Source: Diplonema papillatum (lineage: Eukaryota; Euglenozoa; Diplonemea; Diplonemida; Diplonemidae). From it: a stretch of DNA of 64,000 nt. Shown piece after piece: positions 43,432-54,769 of the stretch. Under the pieces are notes generated by a model, which saw only the letters and a list, made by a program, of their open reading frames with translations, did no database searches and was not told the origin of the DNA. Location: assembly GCA_030068145.1 (NCBI GenBank), contig JAPJBO010000101.1, positions 310,001-374,000 on the forward strand. Direction: 5' to 3'. The translations under genes were made by a program, and so were the position numbers. Every line of letters starts with the position of its first letter. The first letter of the stretch is position 1.

Positions 43432-45519
43432 ATGGTTGTTGGTGCAGCGTACCTTGAAAGCAGGAGACGGGAAGGGGGGTTACCGATGAACAGCACACGA
43501 AGGGTGAAATCACGGAAGAGTTCAACTTCAACCGAATTGACGGCACGCCGCGTTTCTCCATCGGCAACAACACGTCTAAGAGTATCTCAGAGACTGGACG
43601 ACTCGCGTGGCCTTTCCAGCTCGTTTAATGCGGGAAAAGCTGCTACTTCGCGACCTAATATCCCGAACTTAAACTTAAGCCAAAAAGCACCAGACAGTAG
43701 TCGCGTGCCCTTAAGTGCAAAGGGCCGCAACAAGCAGAGAGACGAGGAGTCGAAACCGATTGCCGCTGCGTCGCACACGTCGTTCAACACTGAAAGCAAG
43801 AAGCAAAACATTACGCCGCGGGAAGAAGGGGTCTCGAACGCCTCGTTCGGAAAATTGAAATGGACCACCAATCCAAGTATCGCAAACCAAAGCGAATCTA
43901 AGGCGGCAGGAGGAGAGTCAAACACCCCAGCGCTTGCGAAGGCTCTGTTTGCACCCGACATGCTCCGCGAACTGTCGGCAGTGAAAGAGCATCTGACCCG
44001 TCTTCTTCCGCATGTTGACTCTGTCATCCACGGTGCCTGTCATGAAGGGCACGGCGATGCACAGATGATTATTCGGCTGCAGAAAGAACTCGGCGCAGCT
44101 GCCGACGCACAATTTCGAGAGACACAAGCCCGAGAAGACGCTGAATCTTCCCTACGAGAAGCACAGCGCCAGTTGCACGCTGAAAGATTAGAGCGACAGC
44201 AAGTCAGAGAACCGAAGCCTGGGGATAGCGCGCTGAAAGAACGTTTGGATGAAGTCCTGAGAGAGCTCGATGAAGAAAAACAGCGGTCGCAGCATGCAGA
44301 GTCAGAATTGAAGAAGACAGAGGAGAAACTGCAGAGTAGTAACTCGGCAGCCCCGAGCGATGAAGTTGTCAAACTCCGCTGCGAGTTGACAGAATCGAAG
44401 AAGCATGCGGAAGATCTTGAAGCAAAGCTTCAACTGCAAATGAAATTAGAAGAAGAGCTCAATGAGCTTCGCCTAGCAAAAACGGAGGCGCAAAATCAGG
44501 CAGCAGACCGGCAGAAACTGCAAAAACAAATTGATGCCCTCCAGAAAGAACTTGCAGCACGCCCAAATGAAGAAAACGAAAGCAGCGAGCTCAGCAATGA
44601 AGGTGAAGTGATACTGCGGCAGCAGCTTCGTGTTGCTAAAGCTGAAATTGAATCAATAAATCGTGATCGGGCAGCTAAGGAAGCCGATGCAGAGTCTGTA
44701 CTTCAACAAACGATGGATCGAGTTGGCGAGTCCCGCAACAAATCTGCGGAAAATGTCTGCCAAAAACTAGAAGTACGTCACAACTACGTTATTCGACACG
44801 GTGAACGAGATGGCGATGGGCATAACAACCCAATTACCGAGGAAGGTGCTGTCCAAGCAAGTCGTGCCGCTGCCTGTCTGCGCGAGGATTTAACGGAGTT
44901 GGAACGCTTACACAAGACCATCATTGTTTGCTCTCCCTTCCTTCGGTGTCTTCAAACTGCTCACGTTATTTCCAGTCTTACCGGAATTACGGACGTCAAG
45001 GTTCACTATGGGGTATCAGAAGTGCACAGCGTCAAGGTATGCCCGTTGAGCAGGTGAGTTCCTATTCCACCGCAGAAATGCTGAAAGCATTCTTGGTAGA
45101 CCTCCTACGTGTATCACAAACTCAACACATCACAGCAAGTCGGAGACCGCCGGCCGCGACTGTCAGACGGCACTTTCAAAACCGTTGAAGGTAGTACTGT
45201 CACATATCCCATGTACTCCGGAGGCTACATGCCTCCGTCTTACCCTGAAAGTTATACTGAGGCAACGTGTCGCTACATGTCGACCTTAGGTGAACTCCAG
45301 AGAACAACGCAGAAACACATCGTTGTGGTCACTCACGGTGTGTGCATGCAGGCTGCACTTGAGTACTTTTCCCGACCGCGTCAGCGAGCCTTGTTGTCAA
45401 CATACGAAAACTGCGCCGTTGTCCATGGCGTAACATTGAAGGAAGATCGCCTTGTCGAGAGCTACAATCCGCTTCCCGACGGTTCACGCAAACACCATTC
45501 GTTTGAAAACATTTCCTGA
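43432..45519 (+). CDS. Coiled-coil / histidine phosphatase fusion
   Basis: Two exons: 43432 to about 45036 and 45136-45519, about 662 residues. Residues 1-200 are Ser/Arg-rich and probably disordered. Residues about 205-450 form a long coiled coil (ALKERLDEVLRELDEEKQRS, LQKQIDALQKELAARP). From about 453 comes a histidine-phosphatase (phosphoglycerate-mutase-like) domain: VIRHGERDGDG with the catalytic His, CSPFLRCLQTAHVIS, and in exon 2 HIVVVTHGVCMQAALEYF with the second His. This resembles the 2H-phosphatase domain of UBASH3/STS proteins. The fold dephosphorylates proteins or small molecules through a phosphohistidine. The coiled coil suggests oligomerisation or targeting. Start may instead be the Met at residue 19. 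Donor GTATGC. Confidence 0.85.
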
Positions 45520-46623
45520 GGTCACAGTCTCCCAGGTTCAGTGTCGTCAAGACCACCACATACACAAACTATCTTCAATCTCTCGCGTTAACGATGACCA
45601 CCACCTCACGCAAAACGCTGACCTGTGTCAGTGCATCTCAACTCGGTTGCGCAATGTCGCAAGATGACCATTCCCATTTTCTGGCTTCCTTTTTTTTGAA
45701 GAACATTGACACTAAAAGTCTTCAAAACACAGCAATTGTACTTTCTTGTTAGCGAATTGTTTGCGTGGTAACTTGGCACGAGAAGTCGGCAAACCGTGTC
45801 GTACTCTAAGACGGAAAATGTTGACTGGTGCTAGTCAAAAATGATCTTCCTATCGCACCGCATACAGTCATTAATGTTGCCACTTAATGGACCGATCTCT
45901 GATGCGATGAACGTAAATGTCGGCCAGTCCCTTTTTTTCCCGGGGTTAGAAAGAAGAAATCTGTTCGACCCAAAGATATTTACATAATAATGTGGTATAT
46001 TGGCTTAACATCGGGTGTATGAAGCTACTTCCCATTGAGGCTGCGTTCCGGCTGGGTTCAAAGTGGATGTTATGAATCCACGTTGGCGTAATCCACATTT
46101 TTTGGACCCGCTTTGTCGTTTTACAGTAAATAGGTATTTTTTGGGCCAGCATCTCTAGTTCTTATAGACTCCTGCGCAAAAACATCAACGCACGTAGAAG
46201 TGGTTCCGGAAGACCGCGAGAACGGCAGACCACGCAGGTTGCGCAGCGCAAGCGGAAGGTTTGCGCTGAGGTACCTTGACCCACTTGTCTGCGCAGCGCC
46301 GACATGCAACGCCCAAGCTTGCTCCGACCACTGCACCTTGTGCCGTCAAGCGCTGGCGTGATGCGGCAGTCCCATCCTGAGTGCAAATACTGCCGGCGCG
46401 TAACTGCTGCTGTGTGTGCTCGGATCGACGCTGCCAAGCGGCTGCCTTGCGACACTCGGTTTTTTGCAGCGGTTGCTCCGTTCTGCTTTCAGACTTGCTT
46501 CGAACTAGAACGACACGTACTTCAATTAGGCCTTCTACTAGAACGACATGTACTTCCATTGGGCCTTCTACTTCTTTTAACTTTCATTGAAAGTTCGCGC
46601 AGGACGGGGGTATTTCGTGAAAA
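45520..46623. other. Intergenic region upstream of RPB10
   Basis: No gene seen. Contains the 33-bp tandem repeat at 46505-46570. GTTCGCGCAG ending at 46602 is a possible acceptor 21 bases before the RPB10 start. Confidence 0.5.
46505..46570 (+). repeat. 33-bp tandem duplication before RPB10
   Basis: CTAGAACGACACGTACTTC and CTAGAACGACATGTACTTCC start 33 bp apart, each followed by GGCCTTCTACT. Two copies, possibly promoter or 5' leader sequence. Confidence 0.8.
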
Positions 46624-47069
46624 ATGATCATACCCGTCCGCTGCTTCACGTGCGGGAAGATAATTGGCAACATGTGGGAGGAGTGGTGCGAGTTTCTTCT
46701 GCAGGACATGACAGAGGGTGAGGCTTTGACAAAGCTCGGCTTGGTTCGTTTGTGCTGCCGCGCACAATTGCTGACTCATGTGCCTCTTATCGACAAGGTA
46801 TGATTCCAGTAGACACCACCCGTGGTGCCGAAGTAGTTACTAGCACATGCCGTGTGCTGCATGTCGAGGAGCTCGACAAATCATACCTCACTTACTGCAC
46901 TCATTTAGATCGGGGTTGCTACGTGTGCGCAATCTCGTTTTCACCTTACGCAAACACACAGTTCAACATGTATAAAAAGGCGAGTGTTCAGGATACAAAG
47001 GAGCAGGCGGCGAAGCATATGCAGCAGCAGCAGCGCATCGCATTGCAACCGATGCAGAAAGCAAGCTGA
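46624..47069 (+). CDS. RPB10: RNA polymerase subunit RPB10 (RPABC5)
   Basis: Two exons, 46624-46797 and 46962-47069, join in phase 0, giving 93 residues. Exon 1 (58 codons) is a clear RPB10: [16 protein letters not shown] with the zinc ligands Cys7 and Cys10, then [20 protein letters not shown] with the Cys-Cys pair 44-45. Exon 2 continues [20 protein letters not shown], then a Gln-rich tail. RPB10 is shared by RNA polymerases I, II and III and sits at the base of the large-subunit assembly. The usual length is 65-75 residues, so this one has a polar extension of about 20. The donor GTATGA is a slight departure from the GTATGY norm. Confidence 0.93.
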
Positions 47070-48163
47070 ACAGTCGATTCGGTTCGTTGATCTCAATGTT
47101 TCCTGAAAATGGCGGGGTATTCTTTTTGAGCCCAGCATGAACATGACCCGACAATCTAGTGGTCAAAGCCGCACCTGCATTTCAGTGCCTCGTTGGGCGG
47201 CTGAATACTGTGTCGTGTCACTCCATTCTACGAGCTTTCCTAGCCTTTATCACCAATGTGCTCTGTCAAGGACAGAGCAACCGCCGCATCTTAGCCTCGT
47301 TCGCCTCTTGCACACAGCGACACGGCAACATGCAGATCTTGAAAACAACGGGAAATACAGGTGATCAGTATCCAGTGTACCGCTACGCGGGGAACTACGG
47401 AAAAGCTGGCAAGGGGCCATTTGTTCTTTGCCATACCGAAGTAAAAGCTTCGTGACAGTTCCGGAAAAGTGCCCCGTAAATCTAAGTCAAATGACAATTT
47501 AGCTAACGAGCTTACCGGCATGCCCCCCCGTGTTCGTGTACCGTTTTCTTTGTAGTTGTGTGGATTAGCCGGGGTAATCCTGTGTGAGCGAGTTTTTTGT
47601 CTTTCGGGTCTGCGTGGCGTGGTCCAGTGGGGTGATGTGGATTGGTGGGTGGGTTCGCATTTGGACTTTTGCGCAAAAATACGGGCTCGGAAATTTGCAT
47701 CCGGTCACGACTGGAGACGCCGACGCTTGTGGGCGGCAAGAGCGCTGACGACTGGAACTGAGAAGGCCGGCCTGGAGCGAAAGTAAGTCGAACTATGCAC
47801 AAGGACCGTCAGGGATCCACGAGAGGTTGCACAAGCGGGAACCTTGAAAGGCTACGGTCATTTCGCTGTCTTCTTGGTTTTGTGATGCCAGCATCGCGAG
47901 GTGGTGTCCGAGAAGACTTCGCCCACATGAGCCTGTTCCGCAGCCTTCTCGTCTGCTCTACCTTGCCCTACATCAACAGTGATGCTGATGACGTTTGTGG
48001 TTGGAAATCATCTTCAAAAAGGCTGTTTGGATTTTCTTCCGCTAACAAGGCTTGGAAGTACCCTCCCGGTAAGAAGTTGTTCTCGCGGGGGTGTATTCGG
48101 CCCACTGATAGGTAACCTCTCAGTGGAGAGACCTCGCTTCCGGAGAATCAAGAGACTACCAAG
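47070..48163. other. Intergenic region
   Basis: No supported gene. A frame at 47795-48115 (MPASRGGVREDFAHMSLFRS within it) is protein-like but has no domain and is not called. Confidence 0.4.
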
Positions 48164-48247
48164 ATGTCCTCTTTCCATTCGTACATGAAAGTGCAAAAAA
48201 ATACACCGCAGCCCTCGGTGGAGGAGGCGGGTGGGGCTTCACAATGA
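48164..48247 (+). promoter_or_regulatory. Upstream ORF overlapping the hydrolase start codon
   Basis: A 27-codon frame starting MSSFHSYMKVQ ends with TGA that overlaps the next ATG (ATGA). Such overlap can permit termination-reinitiation, so it could tune hydrolase translation. It could also be part of a longer leader exon. Confidence 0.45.
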
Positions 48248-49936
48248 GCTCGATGGAGGGTGTCCTGCAGGCACTTGCAATCATCCTAGTTTTGATTGCC
48301 GCCCTGCTGCGTGTTTTGAGTTACTACTTGAAGGACAAGCAGGGGCAGCTCCTGTACTTTCCAGAGATGCCTTCTGACGCTCGGCATGTCGTGCCCACTC
48401 CTGCCGAATACGGTCTGATGTACGAGGATCTTGAGATCGTTGTTTCTGACGGTGTGAGAGTGAAGGCGTATTTCATATTCGATGCTCAATCGACTTCTTC
48501 CCAAGTAACGCTCATTCACTTTCACGGAAACGCCGGCAACATTGGGCACAGAATGCCGCTGGCCAGACTGCTCATGCAGGGGCTGCGGTGTAACGTTGTT
48601 CTGGCAGAGTACCGCGGATACGGATTATCCGAGACACCGCCGTTTATTTCCGAAGAAGGTCTTCTGCTTGACGCATCGGCGGTATTAGACTACGTACGCG
48701 GCATGCCGAGGGTAAACGTATGCTCAAATCGTTTTGTGCGTGCCTTGTTCTTATTGTACTAATATCGGTTTACTTGTGCATGGAACAGAAGCAGGCTCGA
48801 ATCCCAAATATAAACGAACACAGCCGGATGGTATTGTTGTACACGGAACGTCTCTTGGAGGTGCTGTCGGAATTCGTTTAGCGCAACGGTGCCCACACAA
48901 AATGACGGCACTCGTTGTAGAAAACACTTTCACATCCATCTCTGAGATGGCTGACGAGCTCTTGTCAACCATGCTAGCACATCAGCCGATCTCGCCGTGG
49001 CGAAAGTCAGCGCTTCTTGGCTTGTTTTCGGCCATCAAGCCTCTCGTATTGATGATACACTGGCGCTCTATTGACGTCATTGACAAGTTGCAGTATGCTT
49101 TTCCTGAAGGTTGTCTGCGATAAGTCCGATCACAAGGACCTGTCATCCGGATCCACGTATCGCTCTCCCCAATAGCGGCTGAGAAACAAACATTTCCACA
49201 CAGACTTCCCGTTCTGTTTATTTCGGGCACTGAAGACGAGATTGTGCCGAAGGAGCACATGTCCAGGCTTTTCCGTGCTTGCAGTATGTCTTTCAATCAG
49301 CTGCCAACATGAGAAAACAACGAGCGTATCTTACGAGCAGAATAATTGAGAACGTTGTCAATAGAGCGAGATTTGGAGACTTAAGATCGGGAGTCGCTGT
49401 CTGACAGGCGACACGAATAACCCTGGGGACGAACCGGCCGCCGCAGCCGCCGTTTAAAAAGACAAAGTCGACACAGGCACCATAGCTCCAGGAGGCACCG
49501 GTCCAACCAAGCAACCCGCCCCACGAAACCTAGCCAACTGCAAAGCAGCAGGTTTTAGCAAAAAGCTGAAGGCGGACGTGGCGTCGAGGACGTCGGCAAA
49601 GGCATGCCTCGGGCAGTTTCTAAGCATGAGCCGCCCGTTTCAGGCGAGCCGAAAGCTGCCGCAACCGGCGGCATGCCGTCAGTCAAGAAAATCGAACAAA
49701 CCGAACCCAAACCCAGACGCGGCGCTGCTGGTGTCATTTTACACGTTCTTATGCTGTAACGACGTTCTCCACCCCTCAAACTTGCAGGAGCAACGGCAAA
49801 AAAGCTGGCGATTGTGGAGGGAGGTACTCACAACGCAACCTTCATGCAAGACATTGTTCTTGAAGAGCTGAATGCCTTCATTCAAGAGCACGTGGTGCCG
49901 AGCGTTGTTGCAAGCGCAGCCTCTTCTGAAGCTGAC
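48244..49936 (+). CDS. ABHD13/BEM46-like membrane-anchored alpha/beta hydrolase
   Basis: Exons 48244-48717, 48824-49092, 49204-49283 and 49788-49936 join in phase; the last ends at a GTATGC donor, so at least one more short exon follows. An N-terminal helix (ALAIILVLIAALLRVL) anchors the protein. Then comes the fold with the HFHGNAGNIGHRM oxyanion region, the nucleophile elbow HGTSLGG (Ser), SGTEDEIVP (Asp) and EGGTHN (His), so the full triad is present. Family members are probable lipid or acyl hydrolases on ER or other membranes; substrate unknown. The final exon may start after TGTTGACAG near 50018, in which case the tail would include the 15-bp repeat. Donors: GTATGC, GTATGC, GTATGT, GTATGC. 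Confidence 0.9.
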
Positions 49937-50511
49937 GTATGCTGTTTTCTTTCTGGGAACCGACAAAGTGGATTCTATATACCGGTCTGCGTGGCAACGG
50001 CCTCTGTTGACAGACGTTGAACGCGCCAAAGACACGATTGGCGAGACCGGCGGCGGCTCTCAGGAGAAGTACTCTCAGGAGAAGTACTCTCAGGAGAAGT
50101 ACTCTCAGGAGAAGTACTCTCAGGAGAAGTACGTGCTCGGCTAAAGGCCGGCGCGGGGCGAGACTGGCGGCAGCTGTTAAAGTTCGCGAAACAGTAAAGT
50201 TCGGGCGCAGCTAAGTTTGGGTGGTGCAAATTTCTGGTGAACCATAGTTCGGCGAAGCAAAGTTCGGGTTCTGGTGAAGCTGAGTTCGGCGTGTGGTAGC
50301 AAGTTTAGCCTGTGTTGGCAAGTTCGGCGCCTGTACCCGATTTCTTCTTGGATTTGAAGGGTTTGAAGAGCGCGTGGTGCTTGCACCACTGAGGCCAGGT
50401 TATTTAGGTTCGGGGGGGAGACCCCCCCCGGACCCCCCACGACTCCGTTTCCCGTGGTGACCCAAATACCGCGAGATACTGAGAAACTCCGCAAAAAACG
50501 CCGCCACAGAC
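49937..50511. other. Downstream of hydrolase: repeats and AAGTTCG-rich sequence
   Basis: Holds the 15-bp repeat at 50058-50132, then about 150 bp with scattered AAGTTCGGG and GAGTTCGGC blocks, then a G8/C8 inverted pair at 50410-50428 just before the retroelement-like frame. Confidence 0.5.
50058..50132 (+). repeat. 15-bp tandem repeat (TCTCAGGAGAAGTAC)x5
   Basis: Five exact copies. In one frame it encodes SQEKY repeats, in another LRRST repeats. Both stay open, so it may lie in the last exon of the hydrolase gene. Confidence 0.95.
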
Positions 50512-51804
50512 ATGGCACAACAAGTAGTCACATACCACGACTGCCCAACACACACGAAAGGCGAATGCACGGCAGCTGTCCACGCTTGGGTGACAGGAAA
50601 ACGGACGCAAGCAACACTGCTGCACGTTTTCGCCAACATCGACGGACCGTTCGGCAACGGGCAGCAATGCGACCTCGGGGAAGTGCTAAGGGCCATCACC
50701 ACAGCACTTCTTGACGAAAACCTCGCACACCAAGCTTGCCAGCAACATCGCCCTGACGCTTTCAACGGTCTACGACGACGACAACTACTTGTAAAAACTG
50801 CAGCCACAACAAAACCAACCCCCCCGAAGACCACGACATTACCTTTCTACCTCCAATCGAACAACTCGATCCAACGGTGCTTGAACAACCACATCAAACC
50901 TGGCCCCGCCGCCGACTACAGATGCGAAGGCTGCAAAATCACCGATACCCCCTCACAACAACAACATTTCACCGCATTAATACAATGCTGTTGATTCAGC
51001 TTCAAAGAGCCCGTAGACACCGCTATACGCGCCGACCACTCTATCACGCTGCCAGGACAAAACACACCACTCGTTCTCAAAGCCATAGCAGTACACTCCG
51101 GCCACAACAACGCAGGGCACTACGTCATCCACGCCCTCAACGATATCGACGCTAACCAACGATGGACGCGCTTCGACGGACTACAGACGCACTCCACTTC
51201 GACACAAAACTACGCCGACAACGAAGTTTACCTCTGCGTCTACCAGCTCAAAGACTACCCACAGACGGATGTCCCGCCACCCATAGACCACAACCACTAT
51301 GAACCCCCAAAGCCTGCCACGTCCAGAACCACAACACAAGAGCCGGACTCGACGCAAAGTATACTTAGAGCCATGCGCGGAGACGAGACATCTACCGACA
51401 CACCCACACAACGACACGACAGCACACCCCCCACACAAACACCCACAACACCAGGCACGTCACAGACCTCCAGTACCACCGCGGAAACAGAGACCAGCAG
51501 TGAAGACGACTTACGATGTCCCCACTGCCACACACGCACAACAACAACCGGCCTCAAACTGAAGGGAAAACAAGGATTACGGACGCACCTACGTTACTGC
51601 AAGAAGAAACCAACCAGAACTAAGTCACAAGCAGAAACAACGCTGCGAAGCACCACCCAGAAACGAGAGAGATGTCCCTACTGCCACAGCGACGGACGAA
51701 CCGTGGGGAAACCACTCTTCAAAAGTCTACGACACCATAAGCCCTGGTGCAAAAAGAAGCACTGTAAACAACGCACAGCAACGACGACTTCATCAGACGA
51801 ATAA
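50512..51804 (+). pseudogene. USP-like protease plus zinc-finger ORF (fossil)
   Basis: Family signs of a C19 ubiquitin-specific protease occur in order. FGNGQQCDLGEVLRAITTAL corresponds to the QQD.EFL helix. SIQRCLNNHIKPG then YRCEGC corresponds to the finger region. VHSGHNNAGHYVIHALND is the catalytic His box, and WTRFDG the following strand. The N-terminal catalytic Cys box is not seen. After an acidic Thr/Pro linker come two C2H2-like fingers (CPHCHTR to HLRYC; CPYCHSDGR to HHKPWC). The copy is broken, with about one break. The reading of this as an element-borne gene comes from the adjacent RNase H and the skewed base use. Confidence 0.6.
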
Positions 51805-51927
51805 CCTCACTAACCACGGGTACCCAGTGTGCCCAGAGTGCCTCAACTGTGGCGAGCAACGAACAGTTTTACCCTGCAAATCTACCCAAAAAAAACCTTA
51901 TCTTAGGACGGAAAGAACCCGCACCAC

Positions 51928-52926
51928 ATGAAGCACCGCAAGTGCCGCGAAATCCAAGCACCACACTGCGAGACTACACTCCACGAAGGAATGTACTTGG
52001 TGTCGGTCACAAACAGTCCCGGACATGGCTACAGCGAACTGGTCATTGGTCAGATAAAGGGCACGAAGAGGTGCAACGAAACACTCCGGCGATACTACGA
52101 CCAGGCGCAGAACCTGTTGGCGAAGCTGCACGACCGACGGACGACGATCGAGCCGGTGCACATTCCTCGCGAGCTCAACAAGGATGCGGACGAACTGTCC
52201 AACCGCGCCATGGACACCGCACAGCGACAGGCGGCACAGGCCTACAGCGACTCGGCGACCGCGAAAGGGTGGGCGATGAGGACCGCGCTGAGCAGGTTGG
52301 GCAAGATTGCGCGCGTGAAAGCCGTCCACCCGGCCCTCGAGATGCGCGTCAACCACCTCACCAGCCTCGGGGGACCCATCCTCCAGGGCCTCAACAAACG
52401 GCCGCAGATCAACAACCGGGAGGCCTTCGAAGCGGTGATGCGGGCGTTCGAAGTCGCCGCCGTACGGCACGTGCCCAAAAAGATGGCGAACAAAGGACGG
52501 GGCGACCAGGGCGGCCACTGGGAGAAGGCGGGTGTCCTGACCGGCAGCTTCCGACCCCAGGCCCATTACCCACGGGGGTGGCAACACAGCGGCGAGAAGT
52601 GGAAGGCACGGGCAAGACACGACCGGGCGACGCACCGTCGCGCACGCGGCGGCGGCAGCCGCCACCTTTGGGACGTCCTAGCGAACGCCGAGAAGAAGAA
52701 AGCCGACGCGCAACGGGCGGGGTGCAGACCGGGATCGTCAACCAACCGCCCGACAGCGGCTGCAGCGGCAGCAACAGCGGCAGCGACATCGACAGCGGCG
52801 ACGTCGCGAGGACGCACGGAAGGACCCGCGGCACAGCACCAGTCCATTCCCCACGCGGGGGGAGATGGCCGTGGAACCCTCTCCCGGGATGACGAAGGCC
52901 GGGGAGAGCCGGGGGCAGTGAAGTAA
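51928..52926 (+). pseudogene. RNase H domain of a retroelement (fossil)
   Basis: GYSELVIGQIKGTKRCNETL and VHIPRELNKDADELSNRAMD match the second half of a type I RNase H, as found at the end of retroelement polyproteins. The preceding half is absent. A basic, Ala-rich tail follows. A fragment; class unresolved. Confidence 0.65.
51976..52031 (+). repeat. 56-bp direct repeat, copy 1
   Basis: Matches 53090-53145 with one difference. The two copies enclose 1.06 kb carrying the RNase H fragment. Confidence 0.9.
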
Positions 52927-53089
52927 CGAAGCCCGCGAACGGTGGGTGGTGACCCCTCCGAACAGTCTCCCTGGCCCTGGCCCACGCCTGATGCCGCAAC
53001 CCCTTAACCCGGGCGGCGGCGCTTTGGCATGAACCAGGAACCTCAAGGGGAGCAGCGCGAGAGGCATCATTCACGCTTCAAAGGCCCAC

Positions 53090-53145
53090 ACACTCCACGA
53101 AGGAATGTACTTGGTATCGGTCACAAACAGTCCCGGACATGGCTA
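53090..53145 (+). repeat. 56-bp direct repeat, copy 2
   Basis: Second copy of 51976-52031, starting ACACTCCACGAAGG and ending GGACATGGCTA. Confidence 0.9.
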
Positions 53146-53231
53146 GCCATAACCCATAACGAAAGCGTGCACTAAATATACAACCCGTAACCACATAGCC
53201 CTTTCTTGCTCTAAGAGAACCCATTCATGAA

Positions 53232-53300
53232 CGGTCACACGGAGACCCTAAAACCCCCGGAATTTCAAAAGCGAACTTTAACTCTAAAAAACGCAAATCT
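53232..53300 (+). repeat. Dispersed repeat, shared with 39111-39180
   Basis: Shared GGTCAC.CGGAGAC.CTAAAA and AAGCGAACTTTAACTCTAAAA. Confidence 0.65.
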
Positions 53301-53850
53301 CGGGCACACTGGACCCCGAAACGCCACAAAACCTCGAAAACAATTCGACCGAAAAAGTGTGATGGACGGGCCTACCGGCCTGAAGGCCGACGCCCGCTCA
53401 CTCTGCCACCCCTATGCATTTTGGCAGGGGAAAAAAAAGCTTGCTCCGCACTATTATCTAGTCCAAAACCTATACACTTTCGCAACATTAAAAGCCGGGT
53501 TGGCTCGAATAGAGGCTATTCACATTGCATGTTCATAGGACCTCCAGTCTCGAAAGATACTGCTGCCAGTTCCTGTGGTCGTACGGGCGCACAGAACCTG
53601 AATTTGGCAAGGGACATTGCCCTGTTGTGTAAAGACTTTTGCGCTAGTCACCATTCCCGCACTATCATGCCTTGCATGCCTCGCACCACCCAACGACCAC
53701 ACCAGACCCGGGTCGCTGGGTCCAGTTGTTTCACGAGAAAAGGTGGACCCAGCTGGGTACCACAGGGGACTTCAGCATCTACGCGGAGCATCAGGCGCGT
53801 TTAACAGCCATCACACATACATATCGGGCTGTCATGCAACACACAGCATC

Positions 53851-53980
53851 GCACACACTATCAGGTTATCTACAACGCACACACTATCAGGTCATCTACA
53901 ACGCACACACTATCAGGTTATCTACAACGCACACACTATCAGGTTATCTACAACGCACACACTATCAGGTTATCTACAAT
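53851..53980 (+). repeat. 26-bp tandem repeat, five copies
   Basis: Unit GCACACACTATCAGGTTATC plus TACAAC, five near-identical copies and a partial sixth. Confidence 0.95.
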
Positions 53981-54769
53981 GCACACACCCTCTCCGGTAG
54001 CTCCGCTCCAGTCCACTGACTCATCGGTCTTTGAAAAGTCGAAACCGCAAAAGAAAAGGTAGAATGAAGAGGATCAAACGAATGAATGCGTCTGCCTACT
54101 ACTGCGCAAAGATCTTGAGTACTCACATCGACCTTCACAAACAGAATGTTTTTCGCGATGCTGGCAAAGAGAGGCTCCTGACAGGGTCGCATTCGAATCT
54201 TACCGACGCTTCTATCCATTCGCGACAGCGGATGTTTTCTCCAGATGGCGGAGCCTTGTAGTCCCCCTGCACTGCATCCTATGGCGGCCTGCCGTGTTAC
54301 CATTGATGCCCTCGGAAGATGTATCCTTCGTCCGCTGATACACAACGAGCGGAGACGTTGACACGTCCTTGCTTGCGTGCAGCCATTCAGCACGGCGCGA
54401 AGATGGGACTTCTGGATGCTTTCCCACCGCCTAACCACCAACACAGTTGGAATCTAAACTCTCTGCGCCCCTCGTTTGAGCGACGTCGCCCGAACTGTCA
54501 ACTTGGTGGGCGTATATTTTTGCAACCGTTCAGGCTCTTGCCGTTTGTTTCGCTGACTCATTTTCTCTTCGCTGCTAGGACTAAGTGCATGCTAATCCAT
54601 GCTCATAAAATCTCAATGCTAAGACCGTATAGTCGCGTGTGGTCGATTGTCTCGAAGGACTTTACACTACGCGGCTTAGTATGAGAGAACAGAAACATTG
54701 GAGTTCTTGCACGGTACTTGCGTCAACGAAAAAAACACACCCACCTACGGAAAGTCGTCGTCTCTGGTG

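Larger units (their letters stand above)
50512..53145 (+). mobile_element. Broken retroelement-like cluster (protease, zinc fingers, RNase H)
   Basis: On one strand: a ubiquitin-specific-protease-like domain, two C2H2-like fingers and an RNase H domain of retroelement type. No reverse transcriptase is visible between them, so it is a rearranged or deleted copy with at least one break. Class is not certain (non-LTR with RNase H, or LTR kin). Treated as a fossil. A 56-bp direct repeat (51976-52031 and 53090-53145) brackets the RNase H part. Base use is strongly A/C-rich to 51.8 kb, then GC-rich. Confidence 0.6.
53146..54759. other. Repeat-bearing intergenic region
   Basis: No supported gene. 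Holds the second copy of the 65-bp dispersed repeat (53232-53300) and the 26-bp tandem array. Frames on both strands at 53974-54684 lack domains. Confidence 0.5.
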
